DNA of 64,000 nucleotides from an uncultured Bacteroidales bacterium (GTDB taxonomy: Bacteria > Bacteroidota > Bacteroidia > Bacteroidales > Paludibacteraceae), in the NCBI GenBank assembly GCA_946187695.1, contig CAMHSB010000001.1:1-64000 (forward strand). The letters run 5' to 3'. Of this stretch, positions 24,812 to 33,080 are shown piece by piece. Within the stretch, counting starts at the first letter, position 1. Every line of letters starts with the position of its first letter. Below the pieces are notes generated by a model. The model saw only the letters and a list, made by a program, of their open reading frames with translations, was not told the DNA's origin and did no database searches. A program made the translations under genes and the position numbers.

Positions 24812-25819
24812 CTATTTTTTTGCAAAATTATTCAATTTTGTAAACAAGAGATGACCATCAACGGTCTCATACGTAGCCGGTAGGTCGATGGCTGGAGCAG
24901 GAACACCGTCGCCAATGGTCAGTTCGGGTGCTACCTCCACATGGATCTCATCCCAAAGTCTCGTTGCCAGGATGTGGTTCAGTAAAGTCGTACCGCCTTC
25001 CACCAAAATCGAGTGAATGTTTCGGCTTGCCAAATCAGTCAGGATATAGGGCCAATCGGTGCGGTTACGATAAACAATAGTCTTGGATTCATCGGATAAA
25101 ATCCGTGCATTGGAGGGTATGCGATTATAACGATCGACGGTCACCCGAATAGGGTTTCTGCCTTCCCAATGGGTATTTAAGAGGCGGGGGTTATCCAGGA
25201 GTACGGTGTTGGTTCCCACCATAATCGCCATGTTTTCCGCCCGCATGCGATGGACAATCTCTTTGGTCTTGGGAGTGGAGATCTTAATAGGCGATCCGCT
25301 TGTTCGTTTGATATCGATGAAACCGTCGGATGTTTGTGCCCATTTGAGGATGACGTAGGGTCGATGATTCTCGTGGAGGCATAAAAAGCGCTTGTTTAGT
25401 TCGCGGCATTGCTCTTCGAGCACACCGATTATAACTTCGATTCCGGCATCTCGCAGCATCTGCACGCCTTTGCCGGCTACGAGGGGATTCGGGTCCAACA
25501 TGCCGACTACTACGCGTCCGACACCTTTCTCGATAATGAGTTTGGCGCAAGGGGGCGTTTTGCCATAATGAGAGCAGGGCTCGAGGGAGACGAAGAGCGT
25601 GCAAGTAGCAAGGTCGAGATCGCGAGATTTCGAAACTTCGAAATGGCGGAAACAGTTCACTTCGGCGTGCGCCTCGCCGTATTTCTCGTGCCATCCTTCG
25701 GCGAGGATCGTTCCGCCGGCATCGACGAGAACGGCACCTACCATCGGGTTCGGAGCTACATAGTACTCTCCACGGCGGGCTATTTCGAGACAATGTGCGA
25801 TATAATTTGCGTATTCCAT
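24812..25819 (-). CDS. ribD: bifunctional riboflavin deaminase/reductase RibD
   Basis: The 335-residue enzyme performs the second and third steps of riboflavin synthesis. The N-terminal deaminase zinc site is GEAHAEVNCF and SLEPCSHYGKTPPC (about residues 45-85). The C-terminal reductase contains RPYVILKWAQTSDGFID, then VDRYNRIP and SILVEGGTTLLNHIL. The ATG at 25819 (MEYANYIAHCLEIA) matches family starts. The start codon lies inside the divergent prmC promoter. The likely ribD promoter is 150 bp upstream inside prmC. No FMN riboswitch consensus is seen in the leader. Confidence 0.93.
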   Translation of the reverse strand: MEYANYIAHCLEIARRGEYYVAPNPMVGAVLVDAGGTILAEGWHEKYGEAHAEVNCFRHFEVSKSRDLDLATCTLFVSLEPCSHYGKTPPCAKLIIEKGVGRVVVGMLDPNPLVAGKGVQMLRDAGIEVIIGVLEEQCRELNKRFLCLHENHRPYVILKWAQTSDGFIDIKRTSGSPIKISTPKTKEIVHRMRAENMAIMVGTNTVLLDNPRLLNTHWEGRNPIRVTVDRYNRIPSNARILSDESKTIVYRNRTDWPYILTDLASRNIHSILVEGGTTLLNHILATRLWDEIHVEVAPELTIGDGVPAPAIDLPATYETVDGHLLFTKLNNFAKK

Positions 25820-25837
25820 ATTTTTTTTGTAATTTTG
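25806..25837 (+). promoter_or_regulatory. prmC promoter overlapping the ribD start
   Basis: TTTG 25806-25809, 20-bp gap, TAATTTTG 25830-25837. The gap contains the first codons of ribD in antisense. The prmC GTG at 25842 is 5 nt past the element, predicting a leaderless message. Confidence 0.7.
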
Positions 25838-25841
25838 CAGC

Positions 25842-26660
25842 GTGAAACAACTGATCGACAATATTACTTCGCAACTTCTTGCCTGCTATCCGGAGGATGA
25901 AGCCCGTTCGATGGCTTGGTGGATAGTGGAAGAAGAAACAGGTCTTTCCCGCTCGCAACTGCTTTGCGGCTGCAAAGATACTACTTTTTCTGCACATATG
26001 CAAACAATTATTGACCGATTATTGCATTTTGAGCCGATTCAGTACATTTTCGGTCATACATTATGGTGCGGACTAGACCTGAAAGTGACCCCTGCGACAT
26101 TGATCCCCAGACCGGAAACGGCGGAGTTGGTGGAACGTATTCTCGATGAGCTATTAGGGATTAGTGAAGGACCGCTGCGTGTGCTGGACATAGGAACGGG
26201 AAGCGGATGTATCGCGATTGCATTGAAGAAGGCGCATCCGGAATGGCTAGTTACGGGTATTGATATATCCGCAGAGGCAATAGAGGTAGCGAAGGAGAAT
26301 GCCAAACGGAATGGTGTATGGGTGGGGTTTGAAGTAGCAGATATATACGATTTTAACAGAGATTTTGATATCGTGGTATCGAATCCGCCATATATTTGCG
26401 AAAGCGAGAAAAGTTCGATGAGACCGAACGTTTTAGAATACGAACCGGCAGGGGCATTATTCGTTCCGGACGAAGATCCGCTGAAGTTCTACCGGCAGAT
26501 TGCCGGACAGCATATAGGCAAGTTTCTCTTCCTTGAGATCAATGAGGCTTACCCTGCTGAGATGGAGGCGATGTTGAAAGAACAGGGTTATACAGATATA
26601 AAGATAACACACGATATCTATGGCAAAGCAAGAATTATCGAAGCGCGAATGGTTGGATAA
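25842..26660 (+). CDS. prmC: peptide chain release factor N5-glutamine methyltransferase
   Basis: The 272-residue SAM-dependent enzyme methylates the GGQ glutamine of release factors. The N-terminal helical domain (residues 1-75) is followed by PATLIPRPETAELVERIL and the SAM loop VLDIGTGSGCIAIAL. The catalytic motif is VVSNPPYICESEKSSM. I keep the GTG start because the N-terminal helices match the family in length and the next ATG would delete them. Codons 44-54 double as the antisense ribD promoter. The end overlaps recX by 41 nt. Confidence 0.92.
   Translation: MKQLIDNITSQLLACYPEDEARSMAWWIVEEETGLSRSQLLCGCKDTTFSAHMQTIIDRLLHFEPIQYIFGHTLWCGLDLKVTPATLIPRPETAELVERILDELLGISEGPLRVLDIGTGSGCIAIALKKAHPEWLVTGIDISAEAIEVAKENAKRNGVWVGFEVADIYDFNRDFDIVVSNPPYICESEKSSMRPNVLEYEPAGALFVPDEDPLKFYRQIAGQHIGKFLFLEINEAYPAEMEAMLKEQGYTDIKITHDIYGKARIIEARMVG
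25973..26004 (-). promoter_or_regulatory. ribD promoter inside the prmC coding region
   Basis: Minus strand TTTG (26004-26001), 20-bp gap beginning CATATGTGCAG, TATCTTTG (25980-25973). It would give ribD a leader of roughly 148 nt, antisense to the prmC 5' end. Confidence 0.65.
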
Positions 26661-27051
26661 GGCAGAGGCGTATTGTGCTAAATCTGAACACTGCGCAGCA
26701 GACGTACGGCGTAAGTTATACGAGTGGAGCGCACCTACTGATTTATTCGATGGAATCGAGGAAAGTCTGTATAAGAATGATTTCCTCAATGACGCGCGTT
26801 TCTGCCGTGCGTACGTGCATGATAAAGTGGAATATCAGCGTTGGGGGCAATTGAAGATTCAGGCAGGGCTTCGTGCATTAGGTTTACCAGAGTCAGAGAT
26901 TCACAAAAGTCTCGATGAAATCGACGAAAAAACATATTTTGACAACCTACGTGCGCTAATGACTTCGAGACGGGGAGACCCGGAGGAGAAAAAGCTACGG
27001 TTTTTGGCACAAAGAGGTTTTACTTTCGAAGAGATACAAAAACAAAAATAG
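26620..27051 (+). CDS. recX: regulatory protein RecX
   Basis: The 143-residue helical protein inhibits RecA filaments. The three-helix repeats show as KAEAYCAKSEHCAADVRRKLYEW, then NDARFCRAYVHDKVEYQRWGQLKIQAGLRALGL (the family core) and LAQRGFTFEEIQK. The start at 26620 overlaps prmC by 41 nt in another frame, implying coupled translation. It is followed at once by a terminator hairpin overlapping its stop codon. Confidence 0.88.
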   Translation: MAKQELSKREWLDKAEAYCAKSEHCAADVRRKLYEWSAPTDLFDGIEESLYKNDFLNDARFCRAYVHDKVEYQRWGQLKIQAGLRALGLPESEIHKSLDEIDEKTYFDNLRALMTSRRGDPEEKKLRFLAQRGFTFEEIQKQK

Positions 27052-27075
27052 ACGCCCGAGGGACGTCTATTTTTT
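27047..27075 (+). terminator. bidirectional terminator between recX and gap
   Basis: ATAGACG (27048-27054) pairs with CGTCTAT (27064-27070), followed by T5 on the plus strand; the minus strand also has a T-rich tract after the hairpin. The recX stop codon lies inside the stem. A second dyad, ATCAACCAA-GA-TTGGTTGAT (27076-27095), separates it from gap. Confidence 0.8.
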
Positions 27076-27098
27076 ATCAACCAAGATTGGTTGATGGA

Positions 27099-28166
27099 TT
27101 ACTTGAGTTCTGCCAAGTACTTAATGGTGCGAACCATCTGGCTGGTGTAGCTGTTCTCGTTGTCGTACCAGCTAACAACCTGTACCTGATAGGTATCGTC
27201 GTCGATCTTAGCAACCATGGTCTGGGTAGCATCGAAGAGAGAACCGAACTTCATACCGATAACATCGCTCGATACGATCTCATCCTCAGTGTAACCGAAG
27301 GACTCGGTTTGAGCTGCCTTCATAGCAGCGTTGATGCCCTCCTTGGTGATGTCTTTACCCTTAACAACTGCAACCAGGATAGTGGTCGATCCGGTCGGAG
27401 TCGGAACGCGTTGTGCGCTACCGATCAACTTACCGTTCAGTTCAGGAATTACCAAACCGATAGCCTTTGCAGCACCGGTGCTGTTCGGAACGATGTTCTG
27501 TGCACCTGCACGGCTACGACGGAGGTCACCCTTACGTTGCGGACCGTCGAGGATCATCTGGTCTCCCGTGTAAGCGTGGATGGTCGACATGATACCGCTC
27601 TGGATCGGAGCGTATTTGTGCAGAGCAGCTGCCATCGGAGCGAGACAGTTGGTCGTACAAGAAGCAGCGGAGATAACCTTATCTGCCGGAGTCAGGGTCT
27701 TGTGGTTTACATTGTAAACGATGGTCGGAAGATCGTTACCTGCCGGAGCGGAGATAACCACTTTCTTTGCACCTGCCTGGATATGCGCCTCAGCTTTAGC
27801 TTTGCTGGTATAGAAACCGGTGCACTCGAGCACTACATCGATACCGAGTTTGCCCCAAGGCAGCTCAGCTGCGTTCGGCATAGCGTAGATCGTGATCTCC
27901 TTGCCGTCCACGATGATCGAACCCGGAACGAGAACGGTCTTGCCATCCTCAGCGAGTTGAGCGTCTTTGTAAGCTACAGTGTGCTTGCCCTCACCGAACT
28001 TGCCTGCGAAACCACCTTGAGCGGTGTCGTATTTGAGAAGGTGAGCCAACATCTTCGGGCTGGTCAAGTCGTTGATTGCAACTACCTCATAACCCTCAGC
28101 TTCGAACATCTGACGGAAAGCCAGACGACCAATACGGCCAAAGCCGTTAATTGCTACTTTTGTCAT
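27099..28166 (-). CDS. gap: glyceraldehyde-3-phosphate dehydrogenase
   Basis: The 355-residue glycolytic enzyme begins [20 protein letters not shown] (NAD-binding loop). The catalytic cysteine is in [13 protein letters not shown] near residue 165, the catalytic histidine region is [23 protein letters not shown], and [14 protein letters not shown] is at the end. It is slightly longer than the usual 330-340. Codon use is more biased than in the neighbours, as expected for a highly expressed gene. Confidence 0.97.
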   Translation of the reverse strand: MTKVAINGFGRIGRLAFRQMFEAEGYEVVAINDLTSPKMLAHLLKYDTAQGGFAGKFGEGKHTVAYKDAQLAEDGKTVLVPGSIIVDGKEITIYAMPNAAELPWGKLGIDVVLECTGFYTSKAKAEAHIQAGAKKVVISAPAGNDLPTIVYNVNHKTLTPADKVISAASCTTNCLAPMAAALHKYAPIQSGIMSTIHAYTGDQMILDGPQRKGDLRRSRAGAQNIVPNSTGAAKAIGLVIPELNGKLIGSAQRVPTPTGSTTILVAVVKGKDITKEGINAAMKAAQTESFGYTEDEIVSSDVIGMKFGSLFDATQTMVAKIDDDTYQVQVVSWYDNENSYTSQMVRTIKYLAELK

Positions 28167-28221
28167 AGTGTGTAATAAATTTAGTTTATTTGTGTATAAA
28201 TTGTTTTTACAATTGCGGCTA

Positions 28222-28253
28222 CAAAATTAGTATATTTTTTTTATATACGAAAA
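28222..28253 (-). promoter_or_regulatory. gap promoter
   Basis: Minus strand TTTT (28253-28250, one mismatch from TTTG), 20-bp gap beginning CGTATAT, TAATTTTG (28229-28222). The leader is about 50 nt. Confidence 0.65.
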
Positions 28254-28292
28254 TAATTCGTATAAAAAAATGCATTTTGTAATCTTCTTTTG

Positions 28293-28745
28293 TCATTTTC
28301 GTCCAAAATCGGCAGGAATTTCACCCCAAGCTTTGGTGTCCCACTTATAGATCGGAGTCGTCCAAGTGTTATCATGGAGCCACATCTCGGCTTTTCGTAC
28401 CATAAAGAAGAGGTCTTGGTTGGATGCGTTCCACTCCATCTTGGTCTTGCATCGTTTAGCGCGCAGCCATGCGAGAGCGGTAACGGAATCAGTATAGATG
28501 ACCCAGTTGAGGTTGTACTTCTTGATATACGCCAGTCCGAGTACCAAGGCAAGGAACTCGCCGATATTGTTCGTACCCTGTTGGAAGGGTCCGCGATGGA
28601 AGACCTCGGTGCCGGTATCGGCGATAACGCCGCGAAACTCCATGACGCCTGGGTTTCCGCTGCATGCCGCGTCCACCGCCAAAGCCGGTAATATGGGGGA
28701 TGAATTAGTCAATTCGTAATTTGTAATTCGTAATTTTCTTAGCAT
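28293..28745 (-). CDS. RNase H-like protein without viroplasmin domain
   Basis: The 150-residue protein is an RNase HI fold. It has VDAACSGNPGVMEFRGV (first catalytic Asp), NNIGEFLALVLGLAYIKKY (Glu), VIYTDSVTALAWL (second Asp) and SNQDLFFMVRKAEMWL. It would cut RNA in RNA-DNA hybrids. Related Bacteroidota proteins often carry an N-terminal viroplasmin domain, which is absent here. The first 15 or so residues are encoded by an AT-rich AATTACGAATT repeat (see 28706), so the N-terminus looks newly made. The ATG overlaps the DUF2461 gene by 7 nt. Confidence 0.75.
   Translation of the reverse strand: MLRKLRITNYELTNSSPILPALAVDAACSGNPGVMEFRGVIADTGTEVFHRGPFQQGTNNIGEFLALVLGLAYIKKYNLNWVIYTDSVTALAWLRAKRCKTKMEWNASNQDLFFMVRKAEMWLHDNTWTTPIYKWDTKAWGEIPADFGRK
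28706..28735. repeat. AATTACGAATT-type short repeats
   Basis: Imperfect copies of AATTCGTAATTTGTAATTCG (minus strand AATTACGAATTACAAATTAC) run through the start of the RNase H gene. Such AT-rich runs are usually intergenic in Bacteroidales genomes; here they are translated as part of the protein. Confidence 0.55.
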
Positions 28746-29452
28746 CTACTGGGGAACTCTCCGTACTCCTCAAATGTATAATTCAGAAAATCATTCATCG
28801 GCTTGGCCGCTTTGGCAATGTCGGTGATTTTGTCGATGAAATCGGGCGAAATCACCACCTCGTCGCTCAGTGGAACACTGAACGTGTACATCTTGTGCTT
28901 GAGCCATTCGGCGTGTACAAAATCGGGATCAAACCCTGCCGGAACTTTCTTCAGCCCCGTGCCCCAATAACTGTCGAAATCCTGCGCAAAATACTTCTTC
29001 CATTGTCTGGACCTCATGATCGTCTCTACCTCTTCGTAGTTGGCTTCTATCTCCGTGCGTAGCGCTTTGAGCAACTCTTTGGACGGATCCCATATACCGC
29101 CGGCGAACATACATTGACCGGGCTGGATATGTACGTAGTAGCCGCCGCGCATGGATTTCTTACCCCATGTCTTCGGCTGGCCCGGTACACCCGTGGCGGG
29201 AAAACAACCGAACCACTCTTTGTACGGCCGCTTGTCTGCCGAGAAACGGATGTCGCGATTGATACGCCAGATACAGTCCTTGGGTTGCAAACCTTTCAGG
29301 GTGGGATCGAACTCCGTCAAACGCGCGATATACTCCGTTGAAAACGCAACAAATCGATCCCGGCATGCCTGGTACCGGGCTCTGTTCGCGTCAAACCAAT
29401 CTTTGTTGTTATTGACCGCCAGTTCTGCTAAAAACGCTAATGTCTCTTTCAT
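28739..29452 (-). CDS. DUF2461 family protein
   Basis: The 237-residue cytosolic protein matches the DUF2461 (TIGR02453) family: LAFLAELAVNNNKDWFDANRARYQ at the N-terminus, WRINRDIRFSADKRPYKEWFG near residue 62, and GGYYVHIQPGQCMFAGGIWDP near 105. The biochemical role of the family is unknown. The gene lies between tRNA-Arg and the RNase H gene, all leftward. No promoter is evident directly before it, so it may be cotranscribed with rfbCD and the tRNA. Confidence 0.9.
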   Translation of the reverse strand: MKETLAFLAELAVNNNKDWFDANRARYQACRDRFVAFSTEYIARLTEFDPTLKGLQPKDCIWRINRDIRFSADKRPYKEWFGCFPATGVPGQPKTWGKKSMRGGYYVHIQPGQCMFAGGIWDPSKELLKALRTEIEANYEEVETIMRSRQWKKYFAQDFDSYWGTGLKKVPAGFDPDFVHAEWLKHKMYTFSVPLSDEVVISPDFIDKITDIAKAAKPMNDFLNYTFEEYGEFPSRC

Positions 29453-29460
29453 ATACTTTG

Positions 29461-29532
29461 TGATCCGAGCGGGAATCGAACCCGCATTTGAGCTTTAGGA
29501 GAGCCCCGTTCTATCCATTGAACTATCAGACC
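29461..29532 (-). tRNA. tRNA-Arg (CCT)
   Basis: Minus strand: the acceptor GGTCTGA pairs with TCGGATC, and the discriminator A is at 29461. The anticodon arm is GGGCT-CTCCTAA-AGCTC with anticodon CCT, reading AGG. The T arm is GCGGG-TTCGATT-CCCGC. CCA is not encoded. Confidence 0.95.
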
Positions 29533-29547
29533 GAAGGTTTGATAATC

Positions 29548-30408
29548 TCAGCCCATCAATTTCATGCACCTCCTCAATCCATCCATCCAATGAGGAATCT
29601 CCACACCGAAGGTCTTTTTGAACTTCGATTTATCCAATACGCTATAGTGCGGACGAGGAGTCCTGTATTGATATTCTTCCGATAAAATCGGGCGAACACG
29701 ACATTCTTTTATACCTGCTAACTCATGGATGGCGAGGGTGAAATCGTACCATGAGCATACTCCTTCATTCGTGAAATGGTAGATACCGCTCCTCCATACC
29801 GGAGACTCTACCACCGTGAAGATAGCGTTCGCCAAATCCGCTGCATAGGTAGGCGTGCCGATCTGGTCGAAGACGACACCCAGCTGCTCTTTCTCGTGAC
29901 CGAGGCGGATCATGGTCTTGACGAAATTATTGCCAAACGACGAATAGAGCCATGCGGTACGCAGGATGACAGCTTCGGAACAAACCGCAAGCAGTCTTTT
30001 CTCCCCCTCTAACTTTGTGCGTCCGTAAGCAGTACGCGGAGCAACCGGATCCGTCTCTCGGCAGGGCAGATGCTCATCTCCGGAGAAGACGTAGTCGGTA
30101 GAGACATGGATCAGCTTGACTGTCTGCGAACCCAAGACGGTCAGCGCGTCGGCGTTGATCTTCATGGCTGTGGGCTCGTCCTCTTCGGCTTTATCGACAT
30201 TGGTATAGGCAGCACAGTTAACGATGAGATCGATGGCATTGACAGCCACAAACGCGGAGACAGCCGCCTTGTCCGTGATGTCTAACACGTGTACGCCTTC
30301 GGTCTCAACCACATCCGTAAAGAAATAGCGGTGCTTCGGATGCTCAGCACTCAGTACGCGCATCTCGTTGCCCAACTGGCCGTTAGCGCCTGTAATCAAA
30401 ATATTCAT
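29548..30408 (-). CDS. rfbD: dTDP-4-dehydrorhamnose reductase
   Basis: The 286-residue SDR enzyme does the last step of dTDP-L-rhamnose synthesis. The cofactor loop is MNILITGANGQLGNEM, the catalytic region is STDYVFSGDEHLPCRETDPVAPRTAYGRTKLEGEK (YxxxK), and VILRTAWLYSSFGNNFVKTM is typical. It follows rfbC after 1 nt. rfbA and rfbB, needed for the same pathway, are not in the window. Confidence 0.95.
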   Translation of the reverse strand: MNILITGANGQLGNEMRVLSAEHPKHRYFFTDVVETEGVHVLDITDKAAVSAFVAVNAIDLIVNCAAYTNVDKAEEDEPTAMKINADALTVLGSQTVKLIHVSTDYVFSGDEHLPCRETDPVAPRTAYGRTKLEGEKRLLAVCSEAVILRTAWLYSSFGNNFVKTMIRLGHEKEQLGVVFDQIGTPTYAADLANAIFTVVESPVWRSGIYHFTNEGVCSWYDFTLAIHELAGIKECRVRPILSEEYQYRTPRPHYSVLDKSKFKKTFGVEIPHWMDGLRRCMKLMG

Positions 30409-30409
30409 A

Positions 30410-30958
30410 TTAGAACGGATTATCTAAGTCTTTTAATAGCGGATGGCGTTTGTCCTTATCGCTAATGATACGGAGGTCCTCGGGAATCTTCCAGTCGATA
30501 GCGAGATCGGGATCATTGAGCAGAATACCGCCATCTGCTTCGGGATGATAGAGGTTATCGCACTTATAGGTAAAGATCGCCTGATTGCTCAGCACGGAGA
30601 AGCCATGCGCAAATCCGCGGGGGATATAGAACTGACGTTTGTTCTCTTCACTCAGTTCGACGCTGAACCACTGCCCGTAAGTAGGACTGTCTTTGCGCAG
30701 ATCGACCGCTACATCGAGCACGCGTCCGACGGTACAGCAGACGAGTTTTGCCTGGGTATACGGCGGGCGCTGGAAATGCAGTCCGCGTACGACTCCGTAA
30801 CTCGAACAGGACTGGTTATCCTGCACAAAACGTGCATCAATACCGGCTTCGCGGTACCGCTCTTCGTTATAGGTCTCCACGAAATAGCCGCGTGCGTCCT
30901 TAAAGACCTGCGGTTCAATGACCAATAATCCCTCAATGGGCGTTTTGATTATTTCCAT
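30410..30958 (-). CDS. rfbC: dTDP-4-dehydrorhamnose 3,5-epimerase
   Basis: The 182-residue cupin enzyme epimerises dTDP-4-keto-6-deoxyglucose. The family markers are FVQDNQSCSSYGVVRGLHFQRPP (catalytic His in LHFQ), VAVDLRKDSPTYGQWFSVELS and FYIPRGFAHGFSVLS. The length is normal. It is the first gene of the rhamnose pair and has its own promoter at 30979-31010. Rhamnose is likely used in the surface glycan. Confidence 0.96.
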   Translation of the reverse strand: MEIIKTPIEGLLVIEPQVFKDARGYFVETYNEERYREAGIDARFVQDNQSCSSYGVVRGLHFQRPPYTQAKLVCCTVGRVLDVAVDLRKDSPTYGQWFSVELSEENKRQFYIPRGFAHGFSVLSNQAIFTYKCDNLYHPEADGGILLNDPDLAIDWKIPEDLRIISDKDKRHPLLKDLDNPF

Positions 30959-30978
30959 AATTCAATACAAAAAGCGTG

Positions 30979-31010
30979 CAAAATTACTGCTTTTTTTTGA
31001 CATGTGCAAG
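30979..31010 (-). promoter_or_regulatory. rfbCD promoter
   Basis: Minus strand CTTG (31010-31007), 20-bp gap CACATGTCA...GCAG, TAATTTTG (30986-30979). Its -33 is 3 bp from the end of the holin-like gene. Confidence 0.78.
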
Positions 31011-31013
31011 GAT

Positions 31014-31493
31014 TTAGTGAAAAATCGCATTCCACAGGCGCTTGATCAACTGGGCATAGAAAGTCAGTTCGCGGGTAGCGTTTTGTACCTGACACTCCAT
31101 GCGTACGCGGTGAAGTCGTGCGTTATTCTCTGCTTCGAGGGTCTTGAGTTCCAGTTCCTCTTCGGTCCTAATCTGCTTGGTGAGCAGTTTGATGAAGGGT
31201 TGGATGAAGAGTTGCTTGCGGCAGAGGATAGCGACAATGATGATCAGCACATAGGTACCGCCTATCACGAGTGCGGCACCCCATACGGGCATGTAGTTCG
31301 CCAGGACATCAATGACCGCCACTGCGGCAAAAGTGAAGAGGGAGATGGCACAGAGCACGATCGTGAAGAGGAGCAAGAAGAGTCCTAACACGCGGCTGAC
31401 GAGCCCTACCAGATGCAGTTTGCCGATCTCGCCGAGGGACTTGCCGTAGTCGGTCAACTCGTTCTTGATGTGGTTTGCAAAATCGTTTTCCAT
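31014..31493 (-). CDS. phage-holin-family-like membrane protein (Phage_holin_3_6 type)
   Basis: The 159-residue protein has a short soluble start, then two hydrophobic segments (LVSRVLGLFLLLFTIVLCAISLFTFAA and VWGAALVIGGTYVLIIIVAIL). A charged, probably coiled C-terminal part follows (RTEEELELKTLEAENNARLHRVRM). This matches the Phage_holin_3_6 family, which despite its name is mostly chromosomal and is often found next to YtxH-like genes as an envelope stress pair. The YtxH-like gene precedes it with a 1-nt gap. No lysis genes are nearby, so a prophage is unlikely. Confidence 0.75.
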   Translation of the reverse strand: MENDFANHIKNELTDYGKSLGEIGKLHLVGLVSRVLGLFLLLFTIVLCAISLFTFAAVAVIDVLANYMPVWGAALVIGGTYVLIIIVAILCRKQLFIQPFIKLLTKQIRTEEELELKTLEAENNARLHRVRMECQVQNATRELTFYAQLIKRLWNAIFH

Positions 31494-31494
31494 C

Positions 31495-31704
31495 TTATGC
31501 CTCTTCTTCCTTTTTGGTCTGCTTTGCGACTTCTGCCTTCACTTGCTCACAGTACTCCTGTGCGCGTTTCTTTGCGTCAGCTGCCAAGTCGGCCAACTGC
31601 TCGCGTACTTCTTCTCCCGTCTTGGGAGTCAAAAGCAGAGCTGCGGTAGCTCCAACGATTGCGCCGCCGATAAACAACGCGGCTCCTTTCAATAAATTAC
31701 TCAT
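31495..31704 (-). CDS. YtxH domain protein
   Basis: The 69-residue product has a glycine-rich membrane helix (LLKGAALFIGGAIVGATAALLLTPKTG) and then an amphipathic Lys/Glu-rich helix, the YtxH layout with the LLTPKTGEEVRE motif. Its role is unknown; it is commonly linked to stress and envelope maintenance. It is paired with the following holin-family-like gene. No clear promoter lies in the 58 nt before it, so it may be read from the C1 peptidase promoter. Confidence 0.85.
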   Translation of the reverse strand: MSNLLKGAALFIGGAIVGATAALLLTPKTGEEVREQLADLAADAKKRAQEYCEQVKAEVAKQTKKEEEA

Positions 31705-31762
31705 AATCGTGTGTATTTAATGGTTATTTAACACCAGGGTGATAGTGTTGTGTTTTTATTCG

Positions 31763-32992
31763 TTATTGGATGCCGAGTTTTTTGCGGATATCCTTCGGGA
31801 TCGCGTTCTTGTGGACAAGGATGTCATTGGTCTTGTACTGCATGAACGCCTCGCTGACGTACCAGATACCTTTATAGTCCGAGCGCATCGTGCCCCAGGA
31901 GTTCTTTACCATATAATAGCGCTTGCCGTTCTGGTCTTTCGCCGTACCGAATATCTGCATGCCGTGGTCGTCCGTGTTCTCCCAGTTGTCGTACGCATCC
32001 TGCCGCATCTGTTGCGTGATGGTCTTCTCGGGCAGCGGTTTCTTAGTCAGCTCCTCTTTCTTCTTGTCGTTGGACATACCGACCCATTTGGCCATATCGC
32101 TGCCGGTGATATCTGCGCCGTGATCATCGTCAGGAACCACACCTATACCCTTGCGGGTAAAACCGAGTTCGCTCACATCGGCAGCCCATGCGAGGGTATA
32201 GCCGTTGGCGAGGGCATTGTCGATGATACGCATCATCTCGTCCAGAGGCACGTTGTACATCTGATCCATACGCCAGTTATCCGGCACCTCGAGTGCAAAA
32301 CGCTCATAGAAAGGATGGTGGGTATAGCTGGTGATGGAGACATAGTTGTCGGCATTCAGCCCCAGACTCTTCACCCAACTCTGCGGGGTGTAGGTCTTGC
32401 CTTCGAACACAAACGACTCGGGGCACTTACCCAGATAGGTGTCGTAGATTGCCTGCAGGCCCTCGCGCCAAACGGGACTGATACGCTTGAGTCCGGTAAG
32501 ACCCTTGAGGTAACCGCCCGCTACTTTATCGAGTTCGGCATGCACGGGGAGGGTGTCGTTCGCTGTCCAGCCGTAGCGTATGCCGGGCATAGCCGTTTGC
32601 GGCACAAGACCGTAATGCGCCATGCAGTAGATCACGTCATACGCGCTACCGCCGGGGGCGAAATGCGGCTCATTGTACATACGCACGCAGTAGGTCGCGC
32701 GGTCCATCATCGTCTTGCTTACCACGTACATACGACTGAAATCGACCTCCACACCTTTCATGCGCAGCACTTCGGACTCCAGGAAGCCGAGCGTGGAGAA
32801 CGCCCAGCAGGTCGAACTGCGGTTCTGGTCCTTTACAGGCGTGATACCTACGCTATCAATGGTAGTGAAGCGAAAACCTTCTATACTATCCTTAGCTACA
32901 GCCGTACTGTCTTTTACTACAGTTGTCGTATCCGTCTGCGCCGATACCGCTACACTGACGGCGGCACAGATAATCATCAGAATCTTTTTCAT
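31763..32992 (-). CDS. secreted C1-family aminopeptidase (bleomycin hydrolase type)
   Basis: The 409-residue protein has a signal peptide ending AVSA before QTDTT. The papain-fold peptidase C1B shows the catalytic Cys in KDQNRSSTCWAFSTLGFLE near residue 62, the His in NTDDHGMQIFG near 345, and the Asn in MVKNSWGTMRSDYKG. PepC/bleomycin hydrolases cut N-terminal residues; a secreted form suggests peptide use. An in-frame GTG lies 6 nt earlier, but the ATG at 32992 gives a normal signal peptide and a short leader. Confidence 0.88.
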   Translation of the reverse strand: MKKILMIICAAVSVAVSAQTDTTTVVKDSTAVAKDSIEGFRFTTIDSVGITPVKDQNRSSTCWAFSTLGFLESEVLRMKGVEVDFSRMYVVSKTMMDRATYCVRMYNEPHFAPGGSAYDVIYCMAHYGLVPQTAMPGIRYGWTANDTLPVHAELDKVAGGYLKGLTGLKRISPVWREGLQAIYDTYLGKCPESFVFEGKTYTPQSWVKSLGLNADNYVSITSYTHHPFYERFALEVPDNWRMDQMYNVPLDEMMRIIDNALANGYTLAWAADVSELGFTRKGIGVVPDDDHGADITGSDMAKWVGMSNDKKKEELTKKPLPEKTITQQMRQDAYDNWENTDDHGMQIFGTAKDQNGKRYYMVKNSWGTMRSDYKGIWYVSEAFMQYKTNDILVHKNAIPKDIRKKLGIQ

Positions 32993-33012
32993 AAGCACTC
33001 AATTTTGCGCGG

Positions 33013-33044
33013 CAAAATTACTGCTTTTTTCTGACATACGCAAG
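33013..33044 (-). promoter_or_regulatory. promoter of the C1 peptidase gene
   Basis: Minus strand CTTG (33044-33041), 20-bp gap CGTATGTCAG...GCAG, TAATTTTG (33020-33013). The start codon at 32992 is 20 nt beyond. Confidence 0.78.
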
Positions 33045-33052
33045 GATTAAAC

Positions 33053-33075
33053 AAAAAAAGTGCCCCGAAGGGCAC
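33053..33075 (-). terminator. intrinsic terminator of the fimbrial/giant-protein operon
   Basis: Minus strand GTGCCC-TTCG-GGGCAC (33075-33060) followed by seven T (33059-33053). It starts 5 nt after the stop of the giant gene and lies just before the C1 peptidase promoter, so the two units are separate. Confidence 0.9.
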
Positions 33076-33080
33076 ATTTT

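Noticed and set aside
25820..25967. FMN riboswitch in the ribD leader
   Set aside because: The conserved AGGGGCAGGGT-type segments are not found; the region is prmC coding sequence in antisense.
31014..31704. Prophage remnant (holin-family match)
   Set aside because: No lysin, capsid, tail or integrase gene is near; the holin-family/YtxH pair is a common chromosomal arrangement.
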